Assembly (NCBI GenBank): GCA_002293275.1
Contig: DBCX01000038.1
Coordinates: 1-5,770 of the forward strand
DNA: 5,770 nt
DNA from: Cyanobacteria bacterium UBA947
GTDB taxonomy: Bacteria; Cyanobacteriota; Vampirovibrionia; Gastranaerophilales; Gastranaerophilaceae
Direction: 5' to 3'
Made by a program: the position numbers and the translations under genes. Of the stretch, positions 4,843-5,770 are shown in pieces. The notes under the pieces were generated by a model. It did no database searches. It was not told where the DNA came from and was given only the letters and a program-made list of their open reading frames with translations. Numbering within the stretch: the first letter of the stretch is position 1; each line of letters begins with the position of its first letter.

Positions 4843-5770
4843 ATGCCAACATTATTTATTGAAGAAAAAGAAGTAGAATACACGAATGAGCCGAACATTT
4901 TGGAGGTTATTCGCAAGGCGGGGATGGATGTTCCGACATTTTGTTACCGGCCGGATTTGACGCAGTTTGGTGCGTGCCGGATGTGTGTTGTGGAAATTGA
5001 AGGGCGCGGGATTCAGTCTTCGTGCACGATGCCGCCGGAACCGGGGTTGAAAATCAGCTTGAATACCAAAAAGGTGCGCAATATCCGTAAGACTGTTTTG
5101 GAGCTGCTTTTGGCAGACCATGACCGCGAATGCTTGACGTGTGAGCGTTCCGGGACGTGCGAGCTGCAAAGATATGCGCAGGAGTACGGGATTAAGGAGA
5201 TTCGTTATCCTTCAAAAAGCAAAGAGGAATTTTTGCCTGTGGATGCGGGCAACCCGTCAATTGTGCGCGATCCGAACAAATGTATCAAGTGCGGTGCGTG
5301 TGTCAGAGCATGTGCGGAGTTTCAAGGGCATGCGGTTTTAGGGTTTGCCGGCAGAGGCTCAAAAACGACCGTGGCACCGATTCACGGCAAAGCGTTGGGC
5401 GAAGTTGATTGTGTTTATTGCGGCCAGTGCGTGGCGGTTTGTCCGACCAGCGCGCTGCGTGAAAACAGCAACATCCGCGAGGTGATGGACGCGATCAACG
5501 ACCCGACGAAGACGGTGGTCGTTCAGACGGCCCCTGCGGTACGCGTGGCGCTCGGCCAGGACTTCGGTCTGGGCAACCAGAGCGTGACGGGCAAGATGAC
5601 CACGGCGTTGCGCCAATTGGGCTTCAACTATGTGTTCGACACGAACTTCTCGGCCGACCTGACGATCATGGAGGAGGGCACCGAGCTGCTGCAGCGCATC
5701 AAGCAGGTGCTGGCGGGCGATAAGTCCGTGAAGCTGCCGATGATGACATCGTGCTGCCCGGGCTGGGTGA
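4843..5770 (+). CDS. hydA: [FeFe]-hydrogenase catalytic subunit HydA (HndD-like), 3' end outside the window
   Basis: The reading frame is open for 309 codons to the window edge, roughly half of a family member of about 570-650 residues. This subunit holds the H-cluster that makes or consumes H2. Domains in order: a [2Fe-2S] plant-type ferredoxin domain (Cys34, Cys45, Cys48, Cys61); the NuoG-like His/Cys [4Fe-4S] site (His93, Cys97, Cys100, Cys106); a two-[4Fe-4S] ferredoxin domain (Cys147, 150, 153, 157 and Cys190, 193, 196, 200); then the start of the H domain with TAPAVRVALG (229-238) and TSCCPGW (302-308). By comparison with Clostridium CpI, Cys304 would be the proton-transfer Cys and Cys305 the first H-cluster ligand. 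The remaining H-cluster motifs lie beyond 5770. The start has AGGAAAG (4831-4837) at good spacing and follows hydB by 11 bases. From about 5461 codon usage becomes strongly G/C-ending while the frame and protein motifs continue normally, so the gene as shown may be a mosaic. Confidence 0.93.
   Translation, partial: MPTLFIEEKEVEYTNEPNILEVIRKAGMDVPTFCYRPDLTQFGACRMCVVEIEGRGIQSSCTMPPEPGLKISLNTKKVRNIRKTVLELLLADHDRECLTCERSGTCELQRYAQEYGIKEIRYPSKSKEEFLPVDAGNPSIVRDPNKCIKCGACVRACAEFQGHAVLGFAGRGSKTTVAPIHGKALGEVDCVYCGQCVAVCPTSALRENSNIREVMDAINDPTKTVVVQTAPAVRVALGQDFGLGNQSVTGKMTTALRQLGFNYVFDTNFSADLTIMEEGTELLQRIKQVLAGDKSVKLPMMTSCCPGWV
5461..5770. other. Compositionally foreign segment at the 3' end of the window
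   Basis: By hand count this stretch is about 62% GC (193 of 310) against about 51% for 4841-5460. Within the hydA frame, 94 of 103 codons end in G or C, against 116 of 206 upstream. Phe is TTC 4 of 4 here but TTT 6 of 6 upstream; Lys is AAG 5 of 5 here but AAA 8 of 13 upstream; Ile is ATC 4 of 4 here but ATT 9 of 12 upstream; Asn is AAC 6 of 6. The change falls somewhere in 5443-5463. It could be a recombination junction or an assembly join; the window cannot tell which. Confidence 0.8.

Noticed and set aside
5359..5616. 85-codon minus-strand frame opposite hydA, spanning the composition break
   Set aside because: It is rich in Arg, His and Ala with no motif; the + strand frame carries clear hydrogenase motifs throughout, so this does not explain the codon shift.
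5461..5770. Frameshift or pseudogene as the cause of the composition change
   Set aside because: The hydA frame continues without a stop and gives correct H-domain motifs (TAPAVRVALG, TSCCPGW), so the reading frame is intact.

Overview
The window carries five protein genes, all on the + strand: a secreted trypsin-like protease, the DNA-repair ATPase RecN, and a three-gene operon hydC-hydB-hydA for an NAD-linked, probably electron-bifurcating [FeFe]-hydrogenase. The last gene runs off the right edge. This points to an anaerobic, fermentative bacterium that disposes of reducing equivalents as H2. Base composition is near 50% GC with mixed third positions. Taxonomy cannot be fixed from the sequence. 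The RecN H-loop context (THQ rather than the common THLPQ) recalls, from memory, cyanobacterial RecN, so a non-photosynthetic cyanobacterial relative (Melainabacteria/Gastranaerophilales) is one low-confidence guess; Elusimicrobiota or another gut or sediment anaerobe is equally open.

Layout. Positions 1-97 are AT-rich and non-coding, with a plausible sigma70-type promoter (64-91) just before the protease gene (98-787). The gap 788-896 is dominated by a 77-bp nested inverted repeat (793-869), followed by an extended -10 element (882-890) placed so close to recN (897-2468) that the transcript may be leaderless. A clear extended -10 promoter (2465-2493) overlaps the recN stop codon and serves the hyd operon: hydC (2514-2999), hydB (2999-4831, one-base overlap) and hydA (4843 to the end, 11-base gap).

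How the genes work together. HydC (2Fe-2S, NuoE-like), HydB (FMN/NAD site plus several Fe-S clusters, NuoF-like) and HydA (H-cluster subunit with a NuoG-like Fe-S relay) form the core of the soluble HydABC/Hnd enzyme. Family knowledge says it couples NAD(P)H and reduced ferredoxin oxidation to H2 formation, or the reverse. The protease and RecN have no evident functional link to it.

The most striking observation is an abrupt change of codon usage inside hydA near 5443-5463. By hand count the share of codons ending in G or C goes from about 56% (codons 1-206) to about 91% (codons 207-309), with no loss of frame and within a conserved Fe-S motif region. Either hydA is a recombinant mosaic or the contig is a chimera of two organisms at this point. 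No wholly new system is evident; the other points of interest are the palindromic element, the possible leaderless promoters, and the unusual active-site surroundings of the PDZ-less protease.
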